In this document: positions 1-8,479 of the stretch, piece after piece
How the letters are laid out: each line of letters begins with the position of its first letter
How positions within the stretch are numbered: the first letter of the stretch is position 1
Source of the DNA: an uncultured bacterium
GTDB taxonomy: Bacteria; Myxococcota_A; Bradymonadia; UBA7976; VGTA01
NCBI GenBank assembly: GCA_943788935.1
Contig: CALSSE010000011.1
Span: 248,001-312,000 of the forward strand
Direction of reading: 5' to 3'
Length of the DNA stretch: 64,000 nucleotides
Translations under genes and position numbers: made by a program
The notes under the pieces: generated by a model
What the model was told of the DNA's origin: nothing
Databases searched by the model: none
The model's input: the letters and a program-made list of their open reading frames with translations, nothing else

Positions 1-51
1 GGCTCTGAGTTCCTTGCGGAGAGTGACTTTATGATGAGCGACTGTGTCCAT
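1..51 (-). CDS. Probable 5-formyltetrahydrofolate cyclo-ligase, N-terminal fragment
   Basis: Only the first 17 codons lie in the window; the gene runs off the left edge. They read MDTVAHHKVTLRKELRA. The K-x-x-L-R-K-E-L-R-A pattern resembles the start of 5-formyl-THF cyclo-ligases (YgfA family), which salvage 5-formyl-THF to methenyl-THF. The position directly downstream of zapA matches the common zapA-ygfA arrangement in proteobacteria. The frame is open upstream into the zapA end, so the exact start is uncertain, and no strong ribosome-binding site is seen. Too little is visible for certainty. Confidence 0.5.
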   Translation of the reverse strand, partial: MDTVAHHKVTLRKELRA

Positions 52-67
52 GAGTAGTCGGGATCTT

Positions 68-355
68 TTAAGAGGGGGTGGAGAGTGGCTCTAAGGTCTC
101 CAAGATACCTAAAAGATTTTGAATTTTATCTTCCGCGGTCTCTTGGATGTCATATAAGCGGTCTTGAGTGTTCATCAGTTCATCCATCAAGGCGAGGGCG
201 ACAAACAGGAGCGCTTCTCTACTGTCAGGGATCACTCTCTGAGTCTCATGAATACGTTCGTTGAGCTCTTCGCTCACTTTTAGCAGATGCTCTTCATTGC
301 TTGAGGAGCGAACCTTGATTATGCGCCCACCGATCGTCAACTGAATCTCTTTCAT
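68..355 (-). CDS. zapA: Cell division protein ZapA
   Basis: The 95-residue protein has the ZapA layout: a short N-terminal beta domain (KEIQLTIGGRIIKVRSS), a middle segment (ALLFVALALMDEL) and a C-terminal coiled coil with repeated acidic and Gln residues. ZapA dimers bind FtsZ and bundle its filaments at mid-cell. The length is normal for the family (about 90-110 residues). AAGAGG lies just before the ATG. The likely folate cyclo-ligase gene starts 17 bp beyond the stop, so the two are probably co-transcribed. Confidence 0.85.
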   Translation of the reverse strand: MKEIQLTIGGRIIKVRSSSNEEHLLKVSEELNERIHETQRVIPDSREALLFVALALMDELMNTQDRLYDIQETAEDKIQNLLGILETLEPLSTPS

Positions 356-460
356 GGCCTCTTATACCTCTCTCATTAGTGAGTTTGAAGTCTCATTTGT
401 GGAATCAAATTTATAGGATTAGGAAGATGGAGCAAGTGTCGGAAGGTGGAGCGAGTGCTA

Positions 461-506
461 GAGAGGAGATGAAGCGAGTCTCAGAGAGGAGATGAAGCGA
501 GTCTCA
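461..506. repeat. Perfect 23-bp tandem duplication across the xth stop codon
   Basis: Positions 461-483 and 484-506 are identical. The right copy encodes the last residues of exodeoxyribonuclease III (LASSPL); the stop codon lies in the last bases of the left copy. The unit is not a multiple of three. Degenerate related sequence (GGAGCGAGTG, GGAGCAAGTG) continues to the left to about 425, as if an older array is decaying. Confidence 0.9.
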
Positions 507-1257
507 GGGAGATGGGACAGTGGTCTGAGCCATAAATATCATTATGAATCTCGGCGTCAATAACCCGCTCGATAAGGCTTGAAGATACCAAGAAATAATC
601 GATACGCCACCCCACATTCCTATCTCTTGCTCCAGCGCGGTAACTCCACCACGAATATTTTACTCGCTCAGGGTGAAGATGACGAAAACTATCGATGAAC
701 CCTGCGCTTAAGTAACGCTCAAACCCGTCGATTTCCGCTTGGGTAAACCCCGGGTTCTTATTATAGTTTGACTTAGGATTCTTGAGATCAATCTCCCGAT
801 GAGCGACGTTGAGATCTCCACAGATCACGACCGGTTTACGTTGCTCTAACTCTTTGAGATAGGCACAAAAATCGACATCCCATTCTTGTGATCGGTAGGG
901 GAGACGCTTAAGGGCACTCGACGCGTTAGGCACATAGACATTCACCACGAAGAGCTCATCTAGTTCAATGGTGATGACTCTCCCTTCTTGGTCATGTTTC
1001 TCAATACCTATGCCGAAAGACACTGATCGAAAAGGGATTTTACTGAGTATCGCGGTACCGCTATATCCTTTTTTTACCGCTCCTAGAGCTTCTACATGGT
1101 ACTCACTCAAGTCAATGAGTGCTTCTTTGGTCTGCTCGGGGGTCGCTTTGGTCTCTTGTAGACAAACGATATCAGCGTTTAAGGCGCGGAGATCTTCAAC
1201 TAACGTTCGCTTAGAGCAAGCTCTCACCCCATTCACGTTAAAACTCACAAACTTCAC
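481..1257 (-). CDS. xth: Exodeoxyribonuclease III
   Basis: The 258-residue protein belongs to the exonuclease-endonuclease-phosphatase family, AP endonuclease branch. It cleaves DNA at abasic sites and degrades duplex DNA 3' to 5'. Visible motifs are the N-terminal FNVNGVRA, the metal-binding Glu in CLQETKA, GDLNVAHREIDL with the catalytic Asp and Asn, WWSYRAGARDRNVGWRIDYF, and the terminal GSDHCPISL with the catalytic His. The length equals the family norm. The start is GTG, supported by GAGGTG about four bases upstream. The last residues are written by a 23-bp tandem duplication that spans the stop codon. Confidence 0.95.
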   Translation of the reverse strand: MKFVSFNVNGVRACSKRTLVEDLRALNADIVCLQETKATPEQTKEALIDLSEYHVEALGAVKKGYSGTAILSKIPFRSVSFGIGIEKHDQEGRVITIELDELFVVNVYVPNASSALKRLPYRSQEWDVDFCAYLKELEQRKPVVICGDLNVAHREIDLKNPKSNYNKNPGFTQAEIDGFERYLSAGFIDSFRHLHPERVKYSWWSYRAGARDRNVGWRIDYFLVSSSLIERVIDAEIHNDIYGSDHCPISLRLASSPL

Positions 1258-1306
1258 TGATCACCTCTGATCTTACTGGTTACTATTTGTCTGATGAGCA
1301 TACGAC

Positions 1307-2788
1307 TCAACACTCTATTACAGTTAAGGCGAGCCCTCCTCGGGCGGTCTCTTTATATTTAGAGCTCATATCAGCGCCGGTGCGTCTCATGGTCTCGATC
1401 ACTTTATCGAGGCTCACTTTATGAGACCCATCCCCACAGAGCGCTAGACGAGCGGCGTTGATCGCTTTCACAGCTCCCATGGCGTTACGCTCGATACAGG
1501 GCACTTGGACCAAGCCTCCCCAAGGGTCACAAGTTAAACCTAAGTTATGCTCCATACCTACTTCGGCAGCGTTACACACTTTCTCTGGGGTCCCCCCCAT
1601 CACCTCGGTGAGTGCTCCAGCCGCCATAGAACAAGCGACTCCGACCTCTCCTTGACAGCCGACCTCTGCACCGGAGATGGAGGCGTTCATTTTATAAAGA
1701 CCACCGATCGCTGCAGCGGTCAGTAGGAAACGCATAATCCCCTCTTCGTCCGGAGCAGGAGTGAAGTGATCATAGTAGCTTAGGACGGAGGGTATTATTC
1801 CAGCTGCGCCATTGGTTGGGGCGGTCACAACCCTACCTCCCGCGGCATTCTCTTCATTCACAGCTAAGGCCCAGAGGTTAACCCAGTCTAAGGCACCGAT
1901 TGGATCAACTTGTAAATTATTTTGTACCTTAAGGCGTCTCTTCAAACTCGCGGCTCTCCTCTTTACCTTGAGGCCTCCCGGTAAGATTCCCTCAGTCCTG
2001 CATCCTCGATCGATGCAGGTCTTCATAACCGACCACAGCGCTAGGAGTTCATCTTTTACATGGTCATGAGCGGCTTGACCTGTTTTTGGGACGAGAGCGG
2101 CTTCATTCTCCAACATAAGAGAGCTGATAGAGAGTCCACTCTCTTTACATCGTAACAAGAGCTCATCAGCGCTAGAGAATGGATAGGGGACCTTCCTCTC
2201 TTGGGAACTTAAGAGCCCTAAACCACCAGCATCCACGGGGTCAACCGCTTCGGTCATGGATTCCAGTGAACTTTGAGAAGGGGGGAGAGAGCTCTTTACC
2301 TCAAGATCAGGCTCGCCTTCTTGATTGACGATAAAGCCCCCGCCAATACTGAAGTAAGTTCGTTCATGGATGAGCTCCCCATCGAGGTCAAATGCTTGAA
2401 AAACCATCCCATTAGAGTGAAGTTTTAAGGTCTTACGTCGATCAAAAACGATGTCTGACTTAAGAGTGAATGAGATCGTTAGCTCAGGGCTGATATGGAG
2501 GGAACCTTCACTCTTGACGCGCTCTATTCGTTGAGGAATGACATCTACATCAACCTCATCAGGCGCTTCGCCTTCTAAACCAAGAATAATAGCGGTATCT
2601 GTTCCGTGCCCTCGTCCCGTATGAGCGAGTGACCCATGCAAACGGACCTTAATCCGAGTGACGCGGTCTAGCTCTCCTGCTTCTCGTAAGCGATCTACGA
2701 AGCGCAATGAGGCACGCATTGGTCCCACAGTATGACTAGAGCTTGGTCCTATGCCCACTTTAAACAATTCAAATGTGCTCACGAACAT
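1307..2788 (-). CDS. sdaA: L-serine ammonia-lyase, iron-sulfur type
   Basis: This is the single-chain [4Fe-4S] L-serine dehydratase that converts serine to pyruvate and ammonia. The N-terminus has the diagnostic [16 protein letters not shown]. The C-terminal alpha domain has [17 protein letters not shown] and [20 protein letters not shown], which supply the cluster cysteines. I place the start at the ATG at 2788 (493 residues) rather than the GTG two codons upstream, because AAGGAG lies five bases before the ATG and overlaps the GTG. At 493 residues it is longer than the E. coli enzyme (about 455). The extra length is a Ser/Glu-rich stretch between the two domains, about residues 165-235. Confidence 0.93.
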   Translation of the reverse strand: MFVSTFELFKVGIGPSSSHTVGPMRASLRFVDRLREAGELDRVTRIKVRLHGSLAHTGRGHGTDTAIILGLEGEAPDEVDVDVIPQRIERVKSEGSLHISPELTISFTLKSDIVFDRRKTLKLHSNGMVFQAFDLDGELIHERTYFSIGGGFIVNQEGEPDLEVKSSLPPSQSSLESMTEAVDPVDAGGLGLLSSQERKVPYPFSSADELLLRCKESGLSISSLMLENEAALVPKTGQAAHDHVKDELLALWSVMKTCIDRGCRTEGILPGGLKVKRRAASLKRRLKVQNNLQVDPIGALDWVNLWALAVNEENAAGGRVVTAPTNGAAGIIPSVLSYYDHFTPAPDEEGIMRFLLTAAAIGGLYKMNASISGAEVGCQGEVGVACSMAAGALTEVMGGTPEKVCNAAEVGMEHNLGLTCDPWGGLVQVPCIERNAMGAVKAINAARLALCGDGSHKVSLDKVIETMRRTGADMSSKYKETARGGLALTVIEC

Positions 2789-2823
2789 AACCACTCCTTA
2801 CCTGTTCGAGGCGCACTCGACCG

Positions 2824-3588
2824 CTAAGATGATCCTTCTGTGAGCTCGGTTACGGTGAGCACGAAGGCTTGGAGGAAGAGCTGACCACGGGCTACTTGCC
2901 TGTACCAAGTGAGCTCGCGCTGTGTATTGATCACCGTCTCATCTTCAGTAGAGAGGTCTCCCGATTTGATAAGACCCTTGAGACAGCGTCCTAAGTCCTG
3001 ATAGTGCTCATCCCAAGAATATTGAGCGAGAGTCACTTGATGGAAGAGCTTATATCCACTGAGAGCAGAGATCTTTTCATGATATTGGTCGAGTGTACCG
3101 AGGGTCATCCCTGAGCGTTGCGTTAAAGGACCAGCGACCTCTGAAGAGACTTCAGAGTGGGAGATGCCGGGGACTACAATGACCACGGTTCCGCCGACTT
3201 TGACGAGGGCTCTCCAAGTCTGCAAATGCTCAAAGGGGTCGAGGTTAAAGGCTAAGCCTTCGGTCATGAGTAGGTCAAAGCTGTTGGGCTCTGCTTTAAC
3301 CTGTCCGTAACCTTCTTCGCCGACGTGATGGAGATGAATCAGCTGTTCAGCCCCGCCCTCTTCAGCTCTCATAAAAGCTGCATCTAACAGAGAAGTATCT
3401 TGGTCATAAAGATGAGTCTCGCAGCACCTAGATCGAGTCACCCAAGTCGCTCTTCCTCCTAACCCACACCCTAGCTCTGCGATCACCGAAGTACGATCAA
3501 GAGGGAGGGGGGTGAGATAGGACGAGGTAAAGACTACGCTCCCCGGATTTCGTTGGCTGAGGTTTCGATATAGGCTGAGAGTGTCCAT
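2824..3588 (-). CDS. Class I SAM-dependent methyltransferase
   Basis: The 254-residue protein has the class I motif I as VIAELGCGLGGRATWV near residue 40, a motif II-like acidic end (HLYDQD), and FDLLMTEGLAFNL followed by GGTVVIVVPG as the later strands. These features indicate a Rossmann-fold methyltransferase, but nothing identifies the acceptor. The start has GAGGTGAC directly before the ATG. It sits between serine dehydratase and citrate synthase in the same direction, with short gaps. No signal peptide or membrane segment is seen. Confidence 0.75.
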   Translation of the reverse strand: MDTLSLYRNLSQRNPGSVVFTSSYLTPLPLDRTSVIAELGCGLGGRATWVTRSRCCETHLYDQDTSLLDAAFMRAEEGGAEQLIHLHHVGEEGYGQVKAEPNSFDLLMTEGLAFNLDPFEHLQTWRALVKVGGTVVIVVPGISHSEVSSEVAGPLTQRSGMTLGTLDQYHEKISALSGYKLFHQVTLAQYSWDEHYQDLGRCLKGLIKSGDLSTEDETVINTQRELTWYRQVARGQLFLQAFVLTVTELTEGSS

Positions 3589-3666
3589 GTCACCTCGGGA
3601 AGAGTGAGGGGGCGTTAAAAGAGATCTTAAGTTGAGTGTCGATTCTGAACCTAAGGATGAGCGATC

Positions 3667-4797
3667 TCAGCGCTCAGCCATAGGCGTATAGGTCGCATTA
3701 GTCTCGCCCACATAGAGTTGGGTAGGCCGATAAATACGGTTGTTTTTGAGCTGCTCAATCCAATGAGAGCCCCAACCCGCGATTCGAGAGATCCCAAAGA
3801 AAGGCGTGAAGAGGTCAATCTCCATACCGAGCTTTTGGTACACTAAACCAGAATAGAAATCTACGTTAGGCGCGATCCCCTTCTCGCCGAGACGCTCTTT
3901 AGCGATCTCTTCGAGGCGGGCAGCCATGTCATAGAGAGGCGTAGATCCATGGGAAGCGAAGAGGTCACGCGCCATCCCTTGAAGGACTGTCGCGCGTGGG
4001 TCTTTGACTTTGTAAACTCGGTGTCCTAGACCCATGATCTTGCGTTTCTCAGCTTGAGCTTGTGTGAACCAAGGCTCTACGCCTGATACGCCCCCATCAA
4101 TCTCAGCGAGCATGTGAAGGACTCTCTCATTAGCACCACCATGAAGGGGGCCTGAGAGAGAACCGACAGCAGCCGATAACGACCCATAAGGGTTCGCGGT
4201 GGTACTACCGACGACTCGACCGGTGAACGTTGAAGCGTTGAAGCCATGTTCAGCGTGTAATACGAGGGCGACATCGATGATACGTCTCTGTTTCTCGTCA
4301 GGGACTTCACCATTCAGCATGTAGAGGAAGTTAGCCGCGTGATCGAGGTCGGAACGCGGGGCGAGGAGCTCCAAGCCTTTACGTACTCGATCAAAGCTCG
4401 CTACGATCGTTGGAAAGCAAGCGATCATACGAACGACCGCTGCTTCATTTTCTTGATCATTCTCAACATCAAAGTGAGGGAAGTAGGCGGCGAGCGCGCT
4501 GACCGCTGTTTGCAGTGCGACCATAGGATGGGCCTCTTGAGGGAGGCTCTTTAGAAGCTCAACAATCCCGTTAGGGATGGAGCGGTTCTCCTTTAGACGA
4601 GTATCAAAAGCGCTGAGTTGCCCTGCGGTAGGGAGCGCGCCAAAGAGGAGCAGGTAGGCGACCTCTTCAAACGAGCTGTGCTCTGCTAGCTCTTCGATCG
4701 GGATCCCACGATAGCGTAGAATACCATTCTGTCCATCAATACTGCTAATGCTTGATTCTGCGGCGATGACGCCCGCTAATCCTGGAGTGAAGCTCAT
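3667..4797 (-). CDS. gltA: Citrate synthase
   Basis: Citrate synthase condenses oxaloacetate with acetyl-CoA at the entry to the TCA cycle. At 376 residues it is of the short type rather than the roughly 427-residue E. coli type. Catalytic residues are in place: His219 in SGPLHGGANE, His259 in MGLGHRVYK and Asp313 in NVDFYSG; HAEHGFNAST lies around residue 184. The start has GAGGTGAT before the ATG. A 2-methylcitrate synthase cannot be excluded by eye, but no prp genes are nearby. Glucokinase is encoded immediately upstream. Confidence 0.92.
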   Translation of the reverse strand: MSFTPGLAGVIAAESSISSIDGQNGILRYRGIPIEELAEHSSFEEVAYLLLFGALPTAGQLSAFDTRLKENRSIPNGIVELLKSLPQEAHPMVALQTAVSALAAYFPHFDVENDQENEAAVVRMIACFPTIVASFDRVRKGLELLAPRSDLDHAANFLYMLNGEVPDEKQRRIIDVALVLHAEHGFNASTFTGRVVGSTTANPYGSLSAAVGSLSGPLHGGANERVLHMLAEIDGGVSGVEPWFTQAQAEKRKIMGLGHRVYKVKDPRATVLQGMARDLFASHGSTPLYDMAARLEEIAKERLGEKGIAPNVDFYSGLVYQKLGMEIDLFTPFFGISRIAGWGSHWIEQLKNNRIYRPTQLYVGETNATYTPMAER

Positions 4798-4886
4798 ATC
4801 ACCTCAATGTTTGTTATTGCGTTATAAGAGGGTTAATCCCTCATTCGTTTAGATAAACTAGGGCTTCGTGAGCTGAAGGTCAAGTC

Positions 4887-6020
4887 TCATGGACTTGAGA
4901 TTCTCATTGAGTTGAGAAGTCGTTCAGCGAGCACTTGTGCCCCTAGAAGCCCTGGGTCAGGCTCGATCACTACCCAAACACTTACATTCGCTAAGAGTTT
5001 ATTATATCGACCTTTACAGAGGAAGCTGTGAGAAAAATGCTCATGAAGCATAGGGAGCAGATGTGGAGTCACTCCTCCGCTCAAGTAAACGGCGCCGGCG
5101 TTAGACTTGAGTGTGAGGTTTGCCGCTTCGTCAGCATAAACGCCTACAAAGTGGGTGAGGGCGTTAAGGGCGATAGAATCCCGATTCTCGAAAGCGGCGT
5201 GAGTGACTTGGGCGCCAGTCACCGGCTCACTGAACCCAATCGGTAGAGGTCGACCCCCGAGGAAATAGAGGAATAGATCGACGACCCCCGCCCCACTGAC
5301 AACTCTCTCTACGCTGACATGATCACCATAGCGACCTTTGAGCCATCGATTTAATCCAACCTCAGCTTCATTTCGAGGCGCGAAGCGAGTATGGCCCCCC
5401 TCTGTCGCTACCACGATCCACTCAGAGCCATCATTAGAGGGGGTAGAAGATGAATTTACATCAACGCTAAACTCTAGTGGCTCAAAAGGGGAGAGGTCTT
5501 GATAACGAGGGATTAAAATAGCCTCTCCTAGTCCTGACCCCGCCCCCAATATCGCGATTGATCGTCCATCATTGGGTTGCATTAGCTCCGGGCCGCAGAG
5601 GTGAACGACACTCTCTCTACTCATTACAGGCACCGCCGCGGCTTGGACATAGAAGTCATTGACCAATAGAGCAGGGGCGTTAATCATCTCTCTGATCGTT
5701 GACTCTCTAACTACCCACCCTACATTAGTGAGATGAGCTGCGCCATTAGAGACATGGCCAGCGACACCAAAACAAGAGACGACGATCTCTTCTCTCAGTG
5801 AGGGATCAGGGAGCTCTTCGCTCATAAACTGCTCTAACATAGATTCTAAGCTAGTTGCCTCTTGGGTTGCATAGCTACATTGAGCGATGGTCTTGTGACC
5901 TTGAACGAGGGCTACTCTGGTATTTGTAGCGCCTAAGTCACCGATTAAGGCGAGCGGTCTATCTGCTATTTTATGAGTCATGTTCTCAGCATCTCTCAGA
6001 AAAAAATGGGGTGCAGTCAT
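4887..6020 (-). CDS. glk: Glucokinase
   Basis: The protein matches the bacterial glucokinase family (ATP + glucose to glucose-6-phosphate). The phosphate-binding segment is ALIGDLGATNTRVAL, followed by CFGVAGHVSNG, LLVNDFYVQA (substrate-binding Asn-Asp), ILGAGSGLGEA, and VYLSGGV near the C-terminus. At 377 residues it is longer than E. coli Glk (321). The second in-frame Met, at 5981, would begin 11 residues before the first beta strand and fits the family better, but neither start has a clear ribosome-binding site. It lies 89 bp upstream of citrate synthase, so both may be one central-metabolism transcript. Confidence 0.85.
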   Translation of the reverse strand: MTAPHFFLRDAENMTHKIADRPLALIGDLGATNTRVALVQGHKTIAQCSYATQEATSLESMLEQFMSEELPDPSLREEIVVSCFGVAGHVSNGAAHLTNVGWVVRESTIREMINAPALLVNDFYVQAAAVPVMSRESVVHLCGPELMQPNDGRSIAILGAGSGLGEAILIPRYQDLSPFEPLEFSVDVNSSSTPSNDGSEWIVVATEGGHTRFAPRNEAEVGLNRWLKGRYGDHVSVERVVSGAGVVDLFLYFLGGRPLPIGFSEPVTGAQVTHAAFENRDSIALNALTHFVGVYADEAANLTLKSNAGAVYLSGGVTPHLLPMLHEHFSHSFLCKGRYNKLLANVSVWVVIEPDPGLLGAQVLAERLLNSMRISSP

Positions 6021-6109
6021 ATTTCAATCGGCGAAAGAGATCACCATAAATATTGATGAGTGAGCTGAATGCTTTTGGGGAGTAGATGGGGTGACTTAAG
6101 CGTTATTAC

Positions 6110-7213
6110 TCAATAGTTTCGTAACATTAGGACTTGATCACCTCGTCGTAACTCTAGTGTCGAACGAGTAATCAAGGCAGAGGCAGTGTGAGCTTGAGTA
6201 GAAATTACCATGAGTTCACCGACGGGCTCTAAGGGCATCTGTTGATCACGCTCAGCGCTAAACTTCATGAGTCCATCTCCTCGTCGAGCGATCGCTAGTC
6301 GGTTACCAACTTGAACTCCCTCTTCCGAGCCGACGTTGATAAAGACCATATGGTGCTGTCCAAACTCACTGATATCAGCGAGACTGTCAACAATCACGCC
6401 TTCGAGGTCGACGAGGTTTTTAGTGGGGTTCACCTCTATTAGTTTCTCAGCGTTGGCGAAGACGAGATCTCCCCGCTCCATCTCCCTCTCTGAAGAGCTA
6501 ATGATCGCTTTAAGGAGCTGTTGATCATCACCTCGCTCTATCACTTCAGCTGATCCTATATATAGGACTTTAACCCCTAAGGCTTCTTTAGTATCGGGGT
6601 GTAACGCTGTCTCTTGAGGTCGGTAGATGCTTAGTTCTTGCCCAAGAGTGATCGAGTCAGGATCTGTAAATTCTAAATAGATGCGATCTCCAGTAGAGAG
6701 GTTCGATTTCGCTTCTGGGGAAGCGATTACTTTTCCTAGAGCGTCATCAGCATGGTCGAGGATCATTCCGCGGTTGACTACGAGACGAGCTACTTTCTGA
6801 AGATCGGTACTATAAGAGACAGGTTCAAGATCAAAGTCATCTCCCTGTGACTCAGCGACGGCTTGGGGTGTCCATTTTAGCCGAATAATATCTCCAGGAT
6901 AGATCCAGTGAGGGTTGGTGATATGAGGGTTGAGCGCCCAGAGGTTTGGCCACAGCCAAGGGTCATTAAAGAATTCTTGACTGAGCAACCATAACGTATC
7001 TCCATCCTCTACCTCATATTCATATGGTACGTGAACAGAACGATCATCAACGATTGCGATCGAAGCGCTCTGAGCCATCACAAGGGCGCTCAAGGGACCG
7101 CTCATGCAAATAAAAGCGAGGAGCGTTCGAGTGAGCAGAGGAGTCAATCGACTGATCATGTGGTCTCTCGCTGAGCGTGAACGCCCTATTGTATGTGCAG
7201 ACAGGCTGATCAT
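6110..7213 (-). CDS. LysM-domain envelope protein
   Basis: The 367-residue exported protein has a hydrophobic signal segment at about residues 24-48 (cleavage near ALVMAQS). A LysM domain follows at about 66-113, beginning YEVEDGDTLWLLSQ and ending YPGDIIRLKW, with the Trp-rich NDPWLWPNLWALNPHI typical of delta-proteobacterial LysM proteins. LysM binds peptidoglycan glycan chains. The rest (about 130-367) is beta-rich with repeated small modules such as SEEGVQVGNRLAIARRG and is otherwise unrecognised. GAGGAG lies six bases before the ATG. It precedes the CpoB-like gene in the same direction, which suggests a shared role in envelope assembly. Confidence 0.8.
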   Translation of the reverse strand: MISLSAHTIGRSRSARDHMISRLTPLLTRTLLAFICMSGPLSALVMAQSASIAIVDDRSVHVPYEYEVEDGDTLWLLSQEFFNDPWLWPNLWALNPHITNPHWIYPGDIIRLKWTPQAVAESQGDDFDLEPVSYSTDLQKVARLVVNRGMILDHADDALGKVIASPEAKSNLSTGDRIYLEFTDPDSITLGQELSIYRPQETALHPDTKEALGVKVLYIGSAEVIERGDDQQLLKAIISSSEREMERGDLVFANAEKLIEVNPTKNLVDLEGVIVDSLADISEFGQHHMVFINVGSEEGVQVGNRLAIARRGDGLMKFSAERDQQMPLEPVGELMVISTQAHTASALITRSTLELRRGDQVLMLRNY

Positions 7214-7279
7214 ACGGATCTCCTCAATGAACTAAATCTACGTGTAGGATAAACGATTTATTAAGCATAGACTAGAGGC

Positions 7280-8479
7280 TTAGGAGCCCCCTCCATTTAA
7301 ATATTTTTGAGCGGCGACCGCAGCTCGAGCGCTAGGGTATAAACGACTCAAACGAAGTAAGGTAGATCGGCCAGCAGTCTGTTCTCCTCGCTCGATCTGT
7401 AGTCGTCCCATCGCGTATAGGGCATCAGGAATAAGTGTATGGGTAGGGTGCTCGGCGATTAAACGATTTAGTGTTTGACTCGCTTTAGAATACTGCCCTG
7501 CTCGGCGCAATGAATCTGCTCTTTTTAGCAGAGTTCTCGCTTCATCTGGGCTCGGCACCGAGGTTGAGGGAATAGGCTCTTGAGGACGATCAGCATTCCG
7601 CACACTCTCTGTATTGATTCTATCTGTAGCGACCTGCGGGGAGACAAGATTAGCAGAAGGTGTATCGGGAGGAGAGTCTACCCTTTGATTTTGTGCCATA
7701 GGGAGAGGAGGAACAGCTATATCAACAGGCGGTAGAGGAGAACGAGATGTGGGGGCAGTAGCAGGTGAAGTCTGACTCCCGTTGAAAGTATTCAAGTTAT
7801 CGGTTGTCAAGGTTGGAGTGTCTATAACGGGTGTACTCTCTCTGCGTCGAGAGCGTATTCGAGGAGAGGAAGAAGCGCTGCGCCTACGACTCTGAATAAT
7901 AGACCTCTTCTTTGAGGGCTGGCGACTCTCAGGCTTTATTCTTGATTTCCGCTTGGGGGGGCGCGAAGTCTGATCAGTCTCTGCTCTTCTCTCTGCTCTT
8001 CTCTCTGCTCTTCTCTCTGTTCTTCTCTCTGTTCTTCTCTCTGCTCGTCTTTCTGCATCTCTCTTGATTTGGCTTGGTGGGTTACGCTTCACCATAACCA
8101 CTGGAAGAGCTCTTAAGCGTCGAGCACGCCATGCGTCGGGAGTAGAAGGCCCCTGAAGACCCCCTACATTCGATCTCGAAGAGCGTTTCGACCTATTTAG
8201 ATCATTGCTCTCTAGTCGGTCGCGCTGTGTTCCACGATCTTCAAGTCGTAATAACCTCGACTCTAGCTCTCGTAATCTAAGTTGTTGAGCCTCATAAGCA
8301 TCTCGTAACACTTCTCGCTCGCGTTGAGCCTCTCCCAGTTGACCTTTGAGCTGATGGGCTCCTCCACAGGCACTAGAGAGCAGGAGGCAAGAGAGACTAA
8401 GCCAGAATCTCCATAGAGTATTGGAGAGCGCAACCTTCTTGTGAAAGACGGGTGGGCTGAGATGAGATAAGTCAGTCAT
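7280..8479 (-). CDS. CpoB/YbgF-like TPR lipoprotein with Arg-rich linker
   Basis: The 399-residue protein begins with a signal peptide ending in a lipobox (LLLSSACGG), followed by a coiled coil (about 45-85). A long disordered region rich in Arg, Ser and Pro contains AERR repeats (about 140-165). The C-terminal domain is two or three TPRs beginning DEARTLLKRADSLRRAGQYSKAS and ending in a YPSARAAVAAQKYL segment, as in CpoB/YbgF. CpoB coordinates peptidoglycan synthesis with Tol-Pal constriction; that role is inferred from architecture only. The start overlaps the stop of the upstream gene by four bases, so the two are translationally coupled. No tol or pal gene is in the window. Confidence 0.7.
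   Translation of the reverse strand: MTDLSHLSPPVFHKKVALSNTLWRFWLSLSCLLLSSACGGAHQLKGQLGEAQREREVLRDAYEAQQLRLRELESRLLRLEDRGTQRDRLESNDLNRSKRSSRSNVGGLQGPSTPDAWRARRLRALPVVMVKRNPPSQIKRDAERRAERRTERRTERRAERRAERRAETDQTSRPPKRKSRIKPESRQPSKKRSIIQSRRRSASSSPRIRSRRRESTPVIDTPTLTTDNLNTFNGSQTSPATAPTSRSPLPPVDIAVPPLPMAQNQRVDSPPDTPSANLVSPQVATDRINTESVRNADRPQEPIPSTSVPSPDEARTLLKRADSLRRAGQYSKASQTLNRLIAEHPTHTLIPDALYAMGRLQIERGEQTAGRSTLLRLSRLYPSARAAVAAQKYLNGGGS
7979..8052. repeat. 12-bp coding repeat (Arg-rich AERR/TERR units)
   Basis: About six imperfect copies of a 12-bp unit (TCTCTGCTCTTC or TCTCTGTTCTTC on the plus strand) encode alternating AERR and TERR blocks in the linker of the TPR lipoprotein. The unit length keeps frame, so copy-number change would only alter linker length. 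Confidence 0.85.

Noticed and set aside
356..480. 6S RNA near zapA
   Set aside because: In many proteobacteria it lies between zapA and ygfA, but here those are only 17 bp apart, and the 125-bp upstream gap shows no long rod-like fold.
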